The notes: a model not told the origin generated them from the letters alone. DNA of 64,000 nt from Cladopsammia gracilis (GCA_022457155.1 JAJGOT010000356.1:646001-710000), one strand, 5' to 3'; shown: positions 46,022 to 57,452, counted from the first letter of the stretch. Numbers and translations: made by a program.

Positions 46022-47110
46022 TCAACTATCGTATTTGCTGAACCACCCCTTCCAACGCACCAACACTTTCTGCCCTCGTCGTCGAAGCACTTTTTCCACC
46101 CGAAACACGGCATCGTCCGGCACCTTGACTTTTTGCACATCTTCTTGGTAAAAGGTCCCTTCCATGGGAGTTCCGTCCCACTCTTGGATCTTGTATGTGG
46201 GGACGGAGCTCGTTGGATGCGTTGGATGATGAACACTTCTTCCGTCCATCCGGGCAAATACTCTTTTTGGAAAGGACGATGTTTCTTGTTGAGGCGGACG
46301 CGATCCCCCACCTTCAGGGTCGGGCGTTTCCGCTGTCGAAGACGTGTCTCGTACAATCGATCCCACAAGATTCGTTCGTTGGCGCGGATCACTTTGTCCG
46401 GGGGCAGGCTAATACTTCGATGTAACGTCGGACCAAGAGCGGCAAACGATCGTAGTACTTGAGCGTTTCAGCGCGGTGAACACGCGGTACATGCGTTCCT
46501 TCAACGTTCGATTTCATCGTTCCACTACGGCGGCTTTACTATCCCCACGCGTGGAAAAAAGGGCAATCCCTCGCTCTTTCAAAAACGTTTGGAAGGTCTG
46601 GTTGTAAAATTCTTTCCCTTCGTCTGTTTGCAAACGCAAGGGTTGTCGTCCTTGGCTCCCTCTCAGAATCGATGCAAAGGCCTCCGTCACGGCTTTTCCC
46701 GTCTTGTTCTTCAAAGGCACCGCCCAAGGGTAATTGGACAAGACGTCGATGACGGTCAAAATGAAGCGGTGCCCCTTATTACTTTTCTTCAAGGCCGACA
46801 CGACGACCAAATCGGCCACCCATTGTTCGTTGCGGGCAAACACGATCACGGGGGTGGTGGGAAACCGTTTCCGACGAGGTTTGTGCAGGGTATAACTCAA
46901 GAGTCCTTCCAAGACACGCTTGGCCCGCGCTTAAGGCAACCCTGTCTGCTGGGCAAACCGTTGCACACCCCACCCAAACTGCCTTTTTTCTCGGGGGATT
47001 CGTAAACCTCTCCCCAGGTGACCGAGGATCGCTTTTGGGTGTTGGCACGCGGTGCCATACCGTCCACCGGTTAGGTCCAATGCACTCAGAAAAAACGGCA
47101 GGGGAGGGGA
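46022..47110 (-). pseudogene. Polinton integrase with chromodomain
   Basis: The N-terminal region ends in SYTLHKPRRKRFPTTPVI. The retroviral-type core follows: EQWVADLVV and VIDVLSNYPWAVPLKNKTGK (first Asp), LQTDEGKEFYNQTF (second Asp) and AAVVER (Glu). Then comes an SH3-like block RPTLKVGDRVRLNKKHR and a terminal chromodomain DAVFRVEKVLRRRG with VRWKGW. Stops and shifts occur: TAA near 46934, a frame change after VVER, and another near 46400. The DDE residues are still readable. In life the enzyme would insert linear element DNA. Confidence 0.88.
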
Positions 47111-47193
47111 CTTATATCGTCCAAAAAAACACCACACAGTGAATGATCATGACAAACATTTTTTTTATCAACCCTACAAGAAAAAAGGAATGT

Positions 47194-47985
47194 TCAAAAC
47201 GGCTCTTCCGCTGATCTGGCCAAGGTCTCGGTGGCTCGACGCATCCAATAGTGAAAAGCGGGGGTCGAATCGACAGGAATGTACTTGTCTTTCAACCATT
47301 GCACCGTCTTCAACATCTCCAACGAAGGGAGGAGGGAGGAGGGAGGAGGGCGACGACGAGGAGGACGAGGGGTATCTCCCGGTCCCCCGGGGTCTCCTGC
47401 CACCGTCCTGGTGGCCGTGACGGTCATAGGCGGGGCGGCGGCGGGTGTTGTCGTTCCGGCCGGTGAAGCATGAACATCTCCAACGAAAGGTCTTCCTCTT
47501 TCAGGTACCGGTTCGAGGCCTCCACATAAACGATCTTTTTCCAATGGGGCAATTGTTTGACGCGTCCTTCAAGTAAGGTTGGGAACTCAAATTTCTGAAT
47601 TCTTCGGGGAAGACGATGGTGTTGTCCGTCCCCGCAACCACAAACCCTCCCCGCCAAAACTTGTCGGTCCCCTGGGGGTCTCCGGCTCCAACGCTTTCTC
47701 TCTTTCTTTCTCTCTTGCTTTGGCGACGAAACGTGGTTTCCAAGGGATCCACTGGACATTCCCACCACCCTATTTCTTGACGCGGGGTTTCAAATGGATC
47801 CACTGAAAATACCCACAGCGTTCTTTGCCAAACTGCTCCACGCCTTTCTGGTTGACACCACAGGTCAGGAACAGCTTTTGGTAATTTATTGGGACAATCT
47901 CAGTTTCATCCGAAGAAGGGCGTCGCACACCGCCACTAAAATTTTTGGGGAGTACCCCCGGACCTATTGTTAATTTCCCTAGGGT
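47194..47985 (-). pseudogene. Polinton ORF upstream of integrase, with internal insertion
   Basis: Pieces in several frames read INYQKLFLTCGVNQKGVEQF, KFWRGGFVVAGTDNTIVFP, QLPHWKKIVYVEASNRYL and WLKDKYIPVDSTPAFHYWMR. The frame is broken by the 146-bp insert at 47327-47472; the sequence before and after it is continuous if the insert is ignored. No family recognised. Its 5' end merges with the terminal motif of the element. Confidence 0.4.
47327..47472. repeat. 146-bp transposed copy of an internal Polinton segment
   Basis: Closely matches 41866-41980 in the same orientation, including the long GTCCTGGTGGCCGTGACGGT block. It is flanked by a 15-bp direct repeat AACATCTCCAACGAA (47312-47326 and 47473-47487), a target-site duplication. 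An extra GGGAGGA-repeat tract lies at its left edge. Confidence 0.85.
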
Positions 47986-48043
47986 AATGGCAAGTAATAA
48001 CGTTACTAACTTTCGATATCTCATGTTACCTGTCAATCTTCCA

Positions 48044-49361
48044 AAGGTTCAACAAATTTGTGTTTTTCTTGTCGAGGAAAGGAGTAATCAGTAAGTTGAA
48101 TATATTAAATGAATGGCTTTGAGTTCTCATGGTATGTTATCATTTGATAAACTTTTGATCTTAAATTACCGATCACGCGAACGAAAAGGCAGTATGGACT
48201 TTGCCTTTTGTTCTATTTTGGAATAGTGAATCATTTCCATTATTAGATTTAGGTACATGGTAGAATGTATTGACGGTGATAAAAATTGCGCTTTGATTAT
48301 GCAATAGTACGCAAGGGACCTCGTGATTTTGCAGATTTAGTCAAACTATATTATTTTGTGCAAATGTAGAAGTTTTTGTTTGCTGCAATTCTCTCTACAG
48401 TTCTATTCGTGTACAAGTAAAATTTTGTTGTTCTGAATCGCATGACAAAGCAAGCATTTTAACAACCATTTTATAAGCGATTTGAGCGTTTCGATTCAAG
48501 ACAGACATTGGAACTACAGTGTATTACGGACTTAATTGGGAAGATATTATTTGAGTGCCAATACGAAGAAAATATGTTTAGCACACAAAAAGAAGATGAA
48601 TATCAAGAAGTGAGTGTGTCGTACTCACGGCATTGGGATTCTGACGTGGAGAAGACAGTTAAGCTAGAGGGTCCAACGTAGCTTCATTGCATTAGTGTTC
48701 AACGCACCTTCATCGCATTCAAATCGTGCCGTGAACAGGAGGGTTGCCTTAGAGTGCTTTTTATCTGTTGTTGAAGTGCTGACTGTCTAAAGTATGCGGA
48801 AGAAACGTTGTAAAGAAAAAAATAAACAGTGTAAACGTAGCCGATCTGCAGAAACACTGAAATTTCAGACTTTAAGGAAATCGCATGTACACATGTAGGT
48901 ATGTAGTTTATGTAAAGTTTGTTTGATTTGTTGATAATTTTGTCGCGGTGTTTGAGAAAAGGAGTAATTATTTAATGAATGGCTTTGAACTGTCATGTCA
49001 TGTTATCATTTGATGAATTTTTTATTTTCTCTTAGCGATCACGCGAACGTCTAAGTTATCTAAAGTTTCTTTGTTTTTGTTGATGATTTTGTCGCGATTC
49101 TTTAGGGAAGCAGTAATTAGTAAGTTCAATTTATGAAATGAATGGCTTTGAGTTCTCATGGCATGTTATGAGGAAAACAGTAATTAGTAAGTTCAATTAT
49201 GAAATGAATGGCTTTGAGTTCTCATGGCATGTTACGAGGAAAGCAGTAATTAGTAAGTTCAATTATGAAATGAATGGCTTTGAGTTCTCATGGCATGTTA
49301 TCATTTGATAAACTTTTGATCTTAAATTACCGATCACGCGAACGAATAGGCAGTATGGACT
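48044..49361. repeat. Tandem-repeat module, copy 1
   Basis: Nearly identical over about 1 kb to units at 54290-55220 and 55370-56282, for example around the segment GAAACGTTGTAAAGAAAAAA. Its right part holds three 65-bp sub-repeats with ATGAATGGCTTTGAGTTCTC (about 49100-49310), where the other copies have two. No coding frame. It continues after the inserted element at 50497. Confidence 0.9.
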
Positions 49362-50496
49362 GAGTCTGGGTAATTGTCGAGAGTCGAGAGTCGAGAGTAA
49401 TATGTCGAGAGTCGAGACTCGCATGTAGAGAGTCGAGAGTAAAATGTCGAGAGTCCATAAAAATTTCATCAATCGATAAATAATCGATATTAGTCATATA
49501 CCACATGCACTAGTCGTATGAAACAATAAACCTTTTTTAAACTAAAATAGTTATTTGTTCAGCAGGAATGTGATTGCTATCGTGTACGTGGTCAGCCAGT
49601 TTCCTTATCAACGTTTTACACAAAAGAGGCACATTAAAAGAAAACAATGAAAGAGTATGCTCCGAACAATGATAATGTGAGCAAAGAGAGAGAACATGGA
49701 ACTGTCCTGGCTTCTCAATCTAGACAATTTAGCCTTCTCCCGTTTTCGAGAAACGTTCCATTTTCCGATCATCTGGGCAAAGCTGTTTTAACTGCCTTTT
49801 TGTCTATTTTGTGGCGGGGGTACACTAACCGAAATGCAAATAATACACAGATGATCGTTTATAATGTTCTTGAAAATAAGCGTGACAGTATTTAGCGTGT
49901 TTCCGGACACATCGTCTAAGTTATGATGACCTATGATAAGATGGTTCCGAAGCCTGGTGAAGTTTCATTCAGTTTATACGTGTAGCACCAGTTCTTTTTC
50001 AATATAGGGTATACAAAGGAAAAGCAGTTTCTGGTTGACTAAGCACTAAAAATTTTAAACTAGCTAAATTGTGAAAATAATTTATTGCGGATTTATATAG
50101 CACCGTAAGCTGTATCAATGGGTGCACGTCCGCGTAAAACTACGTATTCAAAAAGCCTTACAACTAGCCGTGGGAATTAGATACCATCAGATACTGTCAG
50201 CTATTAATGTGCCAAGAACATGCTAGTTTATTTTCAGGTCAACTCGAGATGTTTCAGAGGCCTTTTAATTGAATGTATGATGAGTATAACGCCAAAATAA
50301 ATATCTATAAATATTCTGTAACTGTTCCAACCAAATAAAGTAATCGATTAATATCGATTATTTATCGATTGATGAAATTATGGACTCTCGACATGAATTA
50401 TGGACTCTCGACATGCGAGTCCCGACTCTCGACATGTTACTCTCGACTCTCGACATGTTACTCTCGACTCTCGACTCTCGACAATTACCCAGACTC
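49362..50496. mobile_element. 1135-bp TIR element with 9-bp target duplication
   Basis: Long inverted ends begin GAGTCTGGGTAATTGTCGAG and are followed by several inverted TCGAGAGT arrays and an AT-rich ATCGATAAATAATCGAT palindrome. GTATGGACT is duplicated at 49353-49361 and 50497-50505. The undisturbed site GCAGTATGGACTTCGCC is present in the paralogous copy at about 58328. A 9-bp duplication points to a Mutator-like group. The 82-codon frame inside is not recognisable. Confidence 0.9.
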
Positions 50497-50546
50497 GTAT
50501 GGACTTCGCCTTTTGTTCTATTTTGGAATAGTGAATCATTGCCATT

Positions 50547-50720
50547 GGCCGTGTTTTCACGAGCGAGCAAACCAGGTCGCTTAAGCTTGTCGGCAATTAA
50601 ACAACAAAGAAGGACATTGTATTGTCGTTCTTTTGTGTTCTAATTTTCTATTGTCTTAACAAAAGAAAATATATCTACAGGAATGTTAAGCGAGAAAAAC
50701 CGCCTCGTGAAAACACAGCC
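50547..50720. mobile_element. 174-bp GGCC-ended MITE with ATT duplication
   Basis: Ends GGCCGTGTTTTCACGAG and CTCGTGAAAACACAGCC; ATT is duplicated at 50544-50546 and 50721-50723. The empty site GCCATTATTAG occurs in the paralogous copy at about 58374. Its terminal GGCC plus TTTTCAC resembles the MITE at 24157-24990. Confidence 0.85.
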
Positions 50721-50769
50721 ATTATTAGATTTAGGTACATGGTAGCACACAGGAGGCCCACACAAACTT

Positions 50770-51085
50770 TAACTTTAACTTTAACTTTAATGACTTTATT
50801 TTAAGAGGGTAGCACGTAACAGTTACGTTAAGGTACAACTGATGACCCTGTGGCCCTCTATAAAGTAATCTAGTCAACACATAAAATTTACATAAACAAA
50901 AGTAATAATAATTTGATATATATAAGTTAAAAACATATTAAAAGAGCACATATGTATATCATACTAAAAATTCTTGATAATAAAAACATGCAAAAAAGGA
51001 AAAATTACATTATCCAAATTATAGAAAATTCATATTACTATTTTGTTTACTAAGAAAATTGTTTATAACTTTCTTTTTCAAAGCT
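50770..51085 (-). mobile_element. 3' end of a second LINE, inverted
   Basis: Read on the minus strand this AT-rich segment ends in AATAAAGTCATTAAAGTT and an (AAAGTT)n tail, typical of a LINE 3' end. It is absent from the paralogous copy, where CACACAA joins directly to CTGTGTGAC. No coding sequence remains. Confidence 0.55.
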
Positions 51086-51089
51086 TTGA

Positions 51090-51734
51090 CTGTGTGACTG
51101 TTCGTATTTTTAAATTTAGAGGAAACTGAATGTATGGGAATATCGAAAAGGTTCACTTATCGTAATATTCTGTGACAGTAATAATACGCAATTACTTAAT
51201 CGTATGGGATAACCATCATTATTTAATGGGCGTGTACACAACATCTTAACATTAGTATATAGATCTCTTTATGGGCTGGCCCCTGAATATATTACCAATA
51301 TGTTTAGTTGTAACACCCACAGTATAAATCTACGTTCTAGTGGTACACATTCTCTTATTATCCCTCGTGTTAATACCACTGTATATGGCCTACACTCTCT
51401 GTCTTACTATGGAAGTAAATTATGGAATTCCCTTCCAAATACCATCAGATCAATGTCTACAGTTGCAGCTTTTAAGTCGGCTATTCGCGATTTAGAATTC
51501 GACACCGACTGTTGTCCTTTCTGTAATTAGTTGTAAATAGTTTGATAATACTGTTGTTATAAATTACGTAATTGTACATATTGTAAGTTTATACACTTAT
51601 CTTATTACTCCATATTTATCTTATTTTTATTTATTTCTTTTATTTATTTTCCCGAGGACATTAGCAATTTTGCTATTTTAAATTGGAGATGAAATAAAGG
51701 TTATTGTATTGTATTGTATTGTATTGTATTGTAT
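51090..51734 (+). pseudogene. 5'-truncated LINE (C-terminus of reverse transcriptase ORF)
   Basis: The frame ending at 51530 reads VYRSLYGLAPEYI-type sequence, then PRVNTTVYGLHSLSYYGSKL and WNSLPNTIRS, the conserved C-terminal tail of CR1/L2/jockey-group LINE ORF2. The catalytic domain is absent. A 3' UTR with AATAAAGG ends in a (TTGTA)n tail at about 51700-51734. A second copy with one premature stop is at 58424-59032. Confidence 0.85.
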
Positions 51735-52095
51735 GAATATTCATATATATAAGATCAAGATAAACGTATTTTTACCTGAAATGTTGTGTGTTGTCGTTCT
51801 TGTAGCTGAAAACGACGAATTTGAGCGATTTGAAGGGTTCTGCATCGGACGTTTACCTGAGCGTATAGTAGAGAGTACTTGGGGTAGACCTATTCTATAA
51901 AAACTGGGCTAAAATGCTTTTAGGGCTCTTTTAGCGACGAGCAGGATTTGAGTTAGGCCTGTAAAGCAGTAACAACTTTTGAGCAGCAACTTATTATTTA
52001 CTGTTTCACTCAGTTTAGGATAATGTGTTGATCGGTTAAATATCTTTTTTTTAAGTTCATTTATCTTGTTTATGACATAAATATCTCCACTTTAT

Positions 52096-52250
52096 AACGT
52101 TTTCAAGATTCCTGATATTCAAGATTCCCCCGAAGATTCCCGCTTTTTAAGATTTCCCGTTTTAAAGATTCCCAATTTTAAAGATTCCTCATTTTAAATA
52201 TTCCCGCTTTTAAAGATTCCCCGTTCCCCGTTCCTATTTCCAATTCCCCG
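52096..52250. repeat. AAGATTCCCGCTTTTA minisatellite, short allele
   Basis: About eight degenerate 16 to 19-bp units sharing AAGATTCCC. The paralogous locus at 59400-59690 has roughly twice as many units. It ends at a run of CCCCGTTCC motifs. Confidence 0.85.
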
Positions 52251-52555
52251 TTCCCTAAACATAGCCGTTGTGTTGTGCAGGAAAGAAACATATCCGGTGA
52301 AGATTTTAAGAAAAGACAGAAAAATATGGCACTGCGACAGCTTGAGACTTTGTAGACAACGAGTAAGTCCCTCCTTTTTATCTCGTTAATGGGCATGCGC
52401 ATTAAACGAGATTTCGAAATCACTACGAAAAAAGGGACAAAAGTTGTTAACAAAATTTTGTGGACTTTTGTCCGGGGGGGGGGGGTCTTCTTTCTTCTTT
52501 ATAGAAGCTATATTAGGGCATTGAGGATATGGTTGGTTAAAGCGGTTAGGATTTC

Positions 52556-52745
52556 AAGAAGGGCGTCACATACCGTCACTAAAATATTTGAGGAACACCC
52601 CCGGTCCTATTGTTAATTTCCCTAGGGTATTGGGATGTCAGAACTTGTCATGAACTTGTCATATTTCACATTACGTCACCGCAAAGATATTAAAGTTCTA
52701 AGTTTCGATATCTCACGTTACGTATCAATATTTAAAATTTTCAAT
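52556..52745. repeat. Second copy of the Polinton right-terminal motif
   Basis: The segment from AGAAGGGCGTCACATACCG through CCTATTGTTAATTTCCCTAG closely matches 47924-47985, and both are followed by TTTCGATATCTCAYGTTACG. Orientation is the same as at the Polinton right end. No Polinton gene adjoins it, so it could be a solo terminus or part of the duplicated region. Confidence 0.65.
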
Positions 52746-52749
52746 AATT

Positions 52750-54125
52750 TGTCGTAAAGTCATTCAAGCTGCTGGTAAAAATAGGTCAAATGCGTTTTCT
52801 TGGGAAACGCAGTTTGAGAATTTCACGGTGTATTTTTACGAATGGAGACGTTTTAAGAAAGTTAAATTGGACGGGAAAGTTTGTGTTTTAATATGAGCGA
52901 TATGGCAGAGCAAAATAGCATGAACTTTGCGTTTGTATGCAACAATAGTATGGGAAAGACGTCATAGTTTTATTGGTTTAGCTACCGTGCACAAGGAAAT
53001 TTTGCGGATTGTCCGACTGAATTTGTTTTGCTGGAGGAAATTTTTGCGCGTCGGGACAGCTAAAATTTCTGTTGGGAGGAAATGTTTGCGAATTCCTGGT
53101 CAAGTATAAATAAAATCCAAGGCATCGGTATTAAACAGTTTTACTTCCTGACCGGAGGTTTGTATAGTTCTCCAAGTTATATGGTTGCTGTTCTGGCGCC
53201 AATATGAACATAAACAACGAGAAAACTAGTGAGTGAATTATTGTACGTTGTTGTAAAAATGTATCAGTATTATGATAACACTGAGTCTCTGGTTCTTTTG
53301 AGGACGTGTGTGGAGTTGAATCAGGAATACAGATGACTGTTGTGCCGGTCGCTTCGGAGTTATGATAGCAATATATTCACTGTTAAAAAGTTCTTGTTAA
53401 GCCGATATACATCATTAAAACAAGTAATTTTTTCTGCGCGAGTATATTTCTGCGGTGGAAAATTTAATACAAAATAAAGTAATACTGCATAATAATGCAA
53501 CAACGGACAACCTTACCTGTATCTCGGATCAGAAAAAGGTTTTGAAAAATACTGCGGTCAGGAATCCCGCATGTTTGATTACTTTAGTACAACTTTTATA
53601 ATCTGAGAAATTGGGGCGCTAAGTTTCATGATGTCATTTTCCGGGAAACTTGATAAAGAGTGCACAGCTATCATGCTGGAGATTCAAATATTTCAAACCG
53701 GATGTAATGATGCTATACTTCTGACAATGGAGATACTGCCTAGCTCCTAGAAACACATTACACTTACACGCGGAATAAACTCTGAGGAGCTATTAAAAAC
53801 AATTGCAAGATCCCACTATTCCAATATATGACTATCGCATAAGACTTGGATCTTAATAGAATCTTTTACTGCGGTCGTGACCCCGGGGGTCGTGATGAAG
53901 ACACTGTCAACACTATATTTTGAGGTTTATAACCCATTCATGTATAACATTAACTTATGCAACCATTTCTTTTTCAACCCTCCACACAAGAAAAATTAAT
54001 GTCCGCTTCACTTTCCAAAACATTTCACATCGATATCGATAACAACATACAACTGCGTGAAATCTTTCCTTTAACAAGCATTGACAACTAAGCGGAAAAC
54101 AGATATTTCAGCCCACCCACATCTG
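52750..54125. other. Spacer with no gene seen
   Basis: No supported coding frame. One segment at about 53622-53648 (TTTCATGATGTCATTTTCCG) matches, inverted, the right subterminal part of the element at 56283-58076 near 57920, so a relic of that family may lie here. Confidence 0.4.
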
Positions 54126-54129
54126 ACGT

Positions 54130-56282
54130 CTGAGTTATCAAAAAGTTTCTTTGCTTTTGTTGATAATTTTGGCGATTCTTTAGGGAAGCAGTAATAAGTA
54201 AGTTCAATTTATGAAATGAATGGCTTTGAGTTCTCATGGCAAGATATGAGGAAAGCAGTAATTAGTAAAGAATGGCTTTCAGTTCTCATGGTATGTTATC
54301 ATTTGATGAACTTTTGATCTTAAATTACCGATCACGCGAACGAAAAGGCAGTATGGACTTTGCCTTTTGTTTATTTTGAAATAGTGATTCATTGCCATTA
54401 ATAGATTTAGGTACATGGCAGAATGTATTGACGGTGATAAAAATTGCGCTTTGATTATGCAATAGTACGCAAGGGACCTCGTGATTTTGCAGATTTAGTC
54501 AAACTATATTATTTTGTGCAAATGTAGAAGTTTTTGTTTGCTGCAATTCTCTCTACAGTTCTATTCGTGTACAAGTAAAATTTTGTTGTTCTGAATCGCA
54601 TGACAAAGCAAGCATTTTAACAACCATTTTATAAGCGATTTGAGCGTTTCGATTCAAGACAGACATTGGAACTACAGTGTATTACGGACTTAATTGGGAA
54701 GATATTATTTGAGTGCCAATACGAAGAAAATATGTTTAGCACACAAAAAGAAGATGAATATCAAGAAGTGAGTGTGTCGTACTCACGGCATTGGGATTCT
54801 GACGTGGAGAAGACAGTTAAGCTAGAGGGTCCAACGTAGCTTCATTGCATTAGTGTTCAACGCACCTTCATCGCATTCAAATCGTGCCGTGAACAGGAGG
54901 GTTGCCTTAGAGTGCTTTTTATCTGTTGTTGAAGTGCTGACTGTCTAAAGTATGCGGAAGAAACGTTGTAAAGAAAAAAATGAACAGTGTAAACGTAGCC
55001 GATCTGCAGAAACACTGAAATTTCAGACTTTAAGGAAATCGCATGTACACATGTAGGTATGTAGTTTATGTAAAGTTTGTTTGATTTGTTGATAATTTTG
55101 TCGCGGTGTTTGAGAAAAGGAGTAATTATTTAATGAATGGTTTTGAACTGTCATGTCATGTTATCATTTGATGAATTTTTGATTTTCTCTTAGCGATCAC
55201 GCGAACGTCTAACTTATCTAAAGTTTCTTTGTTTTTGTTGATGATTTTGTCGCGATTCTTTAGGGAAGCAGTAATAAGTAAGTTCAATTTATGAAATGAA
55301 TGGCTTTGAGTTCTCATGGCAAGATATGAGGAAAGCAGTAATTAGTAAAGAATGGCTTTCAGTTCTCATGGTATGTTATCATTTGATGAACTTTTGATCT
55401 TAAATTACCGATCACGCGAACGAAAAGGCAGTATGGACTTTGCCTTTTGTTTATTTTGAAATAGTGATTCATTGCCATTAATAGATTTAGGTACATGGCA
55501 GAATGTATTGACGGTGATAAAAATTGCGCTTTGATTATGCAATAGTACGCAAGGGACCTCGTGATTTTGCAGATTTAGTCAAACTATATTATTTTGTGCA
55601 AATGTAGAAGTTTTTGTTTGCTGCAATTCTCTCTACAGTTCTATTCGTGTACAAGTAAAATTTTGTTGTTCTGAATCGCATGACAAAGCAAGCATTTTAA
55701 CAACCATTTTATAAGCGATTTGAGCGTTTCGATTCAAGACAGACATTGGAACTACAGTGTATTACGGACTTAATTGGGAAGATATTATTTGAGTGCCAAT
55801 ACGAAGAAAATATGTTTAGCACACAAAAAGAAGATGAATATCAAGAAGTGAGTGTGTCGTACTCACGGCATTGGGATTCTGACGTGGAGAAGACAGTTAA
55901 GCTAGAGGGTCCAACGTAGCTTCATTGCATTAGTGTTCAACGCACCTTCATCGCATTCAAATCGTGCCGTGAACAGGAGGGTTGCCTTAGAGTGCTTTTT
56001 ATCTGTTGTTGAAGTGCTGACTGTCTAAAGTATGCGGAAGAAACGTTGTAAAGAAAAAAATGAACAGTGTAAACGTAGCCGATCTGCAGAAACACTGAAA
56101 TTTCAGACTTTAAGGAAATCGCATGTACACATGTAGGTATGTAGTTTATGTAAAGTTTGTTTGATTTGTTGATAATTTTGTCGCGGTGTTTGAGAAAAGG
56201 AGTAATTATTTAATGAATGGTTTTGAACTGTCATGTCATGTTATCATTTGATGAATTTTTTATTTTCTCTTAGCGATCACGC
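54130..56282. repeat. Two tandem units, exact 1080-bp period
   Basis: Lines of sequence 1080 bp apart are identical for long stretches, for example 54241-54700 against 55321-55780. The first unit begins with a diverged start near 54130. The second is interrupted at 56282 by a transposon and resumes at 58077. There is no protein frame in the unit. Confidence 0.95.
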
Positions 56283-56477
56283 TAGACTTGCACACAAGTC
56301 GACTGCGAAGCCCCCGACGAGAGTGCGACGAAGTCGCGCAAAGCGAGCGACGAAGTCGCAAGTCGACTTGTTTCGTCTGCACGAAATCGAATTCAATTTG
56401 CATATTGTTGGCGCGAAAATATGGGTGGGCTGGTAAAATAAACAGTTCTCAAATGACTGGATAGTCTGAATTCCACA

Positions 56478-57179
56478 ATGAATGGGGATGACCTGACCCC
56501 AACAAAAACTGTTTCCCGGGTCAATCTCTCCCCAAATTCGAAAGAGGAACTCTGTATCCTGTGCGTGGAAGGTATTTTAAACCCAAATTATCGACTAAAG
56601 CTCTTTCCGGGCTGCATCAAGTCTCAAGCGTGCGTTAATTTGGAAATCCTCGTTGGCGCGAAGCTTGACAGGGGAAGCTGTACGACGGAAATCATTTGCA
56701 GAAACTGTGCCAGAACCAACGAAACCGTTGTTAAAAAGATCCTTGAAATAAAACAGCAGTTTTCTTCGTCACAAAAGAAGATAACTGCGGAACGTGGTTC
56801 CGTTGAGTCAATAAAACGACAAACTAAAGCTGACACGACCGATCAAGTTCGCGGTAAACGAAAAGCACTAGACTTCAGCGAAACCAGCACGTCCACTGCA
56901 CGTTCAGATCAGCCAATTCCGTTGATTACATCGACAGAAAAGTCCACCCAAACAGTATCATGGCCGGAAGATTCTGATGAGTCTGCTGTTTATGTAAGTA
57001 AATTTATCCAGGCGCTGGAAATTATGAAAATAGCGGCATTGCATTGTAAATTATTTGTTGTTTGGACTTGTTGTTTTTATGCCCGGCTTCCGAGCACGGT
57101 CTCTAATGTACTAAATGCACAGCAGTCTGAAAATTTTACAGAATTTTCACTGAGGCTGAGTCTAATTCAAACCTCTTGA
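56478..57179 (+). CDS. Cys-rich N-terminal exon of a transposon protein
   Basis: ATG at 56478 starts MNGDDLTPTKTVSRVNLSPN. Paired cysteines in CILC, a further FPGC and QACVNLEILVGAKL, and a closing ICRNCART form a probable zinc-binding N-terminal domain like those at the front of many coral transposase-like proteins. A Lys/Ser-rich linker follows with RGKRKALDF. After DESAVY a good GTAAGT donor occurs at about 56994, so the coding exon likely ends there and the frame to 57179 is intron read-through. The catalytic part is not in this copy. The domain call is inference. Confidence 0.55.
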   Translation: MNGDDLTPTKTVSRVNLSPNSKEELCILCVEGILNPNYRLKLFPGCIKSQACVNLEILVGAKLDRGSCTTEIICRNCARTNETVVKKILEIKQQFSSSQKKITAERGSVESIKRQTKADTTDQVRGKRKALDFSETSTSTARSDQPIPLITSTEKSTQTVSWPEDSDESAVYVSKFIQALEIMKIAALHCKLFVVWTCCFYARLPSTVSNVLNAQQSENFTEFSLRLSLIQTS

Positions 57180-57452
57180 CAGTATTTAATGTTTGTTGAG
57201 AAATGTCAAGTGATTGCAAAAAAATTGTGTAGATTTCGAATTGACAATATATTCAGGCTTGACCATACTGATTAAATCAACATGTTCATGGCGCATAGAA
57301 AAATTATAAATCATGCAGACTGTCGTGCATGGTCTCAAATGGTCATAAATGCCCAGCAGTCAGAAATTTTCACAGAATTTCCACTGGGTGGACTAGGCCA
57401 TAAAACCACGATAGTTCCAAACCCTATTTAAATATTCAATTGATTTTAAGCT

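Larger units (their letters stand above)
38330..47985 (-). mobile_element. Decayed Polinton/adintovirus-like element
   Basis: A continuous block visibly richer in G and C than both flanks, with nearly all recognisable frames on the minus strand. In minus-strand order: an N-terminal unknown, integrase, penton-like minor capsid, major capsid, adenain-type protease, ATPase, several small virion-like proteins and a PLA2-like protein. This gene set identifies a Maverick/Polinton or adintovirus relative. No protein-primed DNA polymerase B is visible. Almost every gene has stops or frameshifts. The right end near 47985 carries a terminal motif also found at 52556; the matching left inverted repeat was not found. 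Confidence 0.9.

Noticed and set aside
57179..57450. Coding continuation between the two transposon ORFs
   Set aside because: Stops in all frames and no recognisable motif; it looks like non-coding remnant at the internal deletion.
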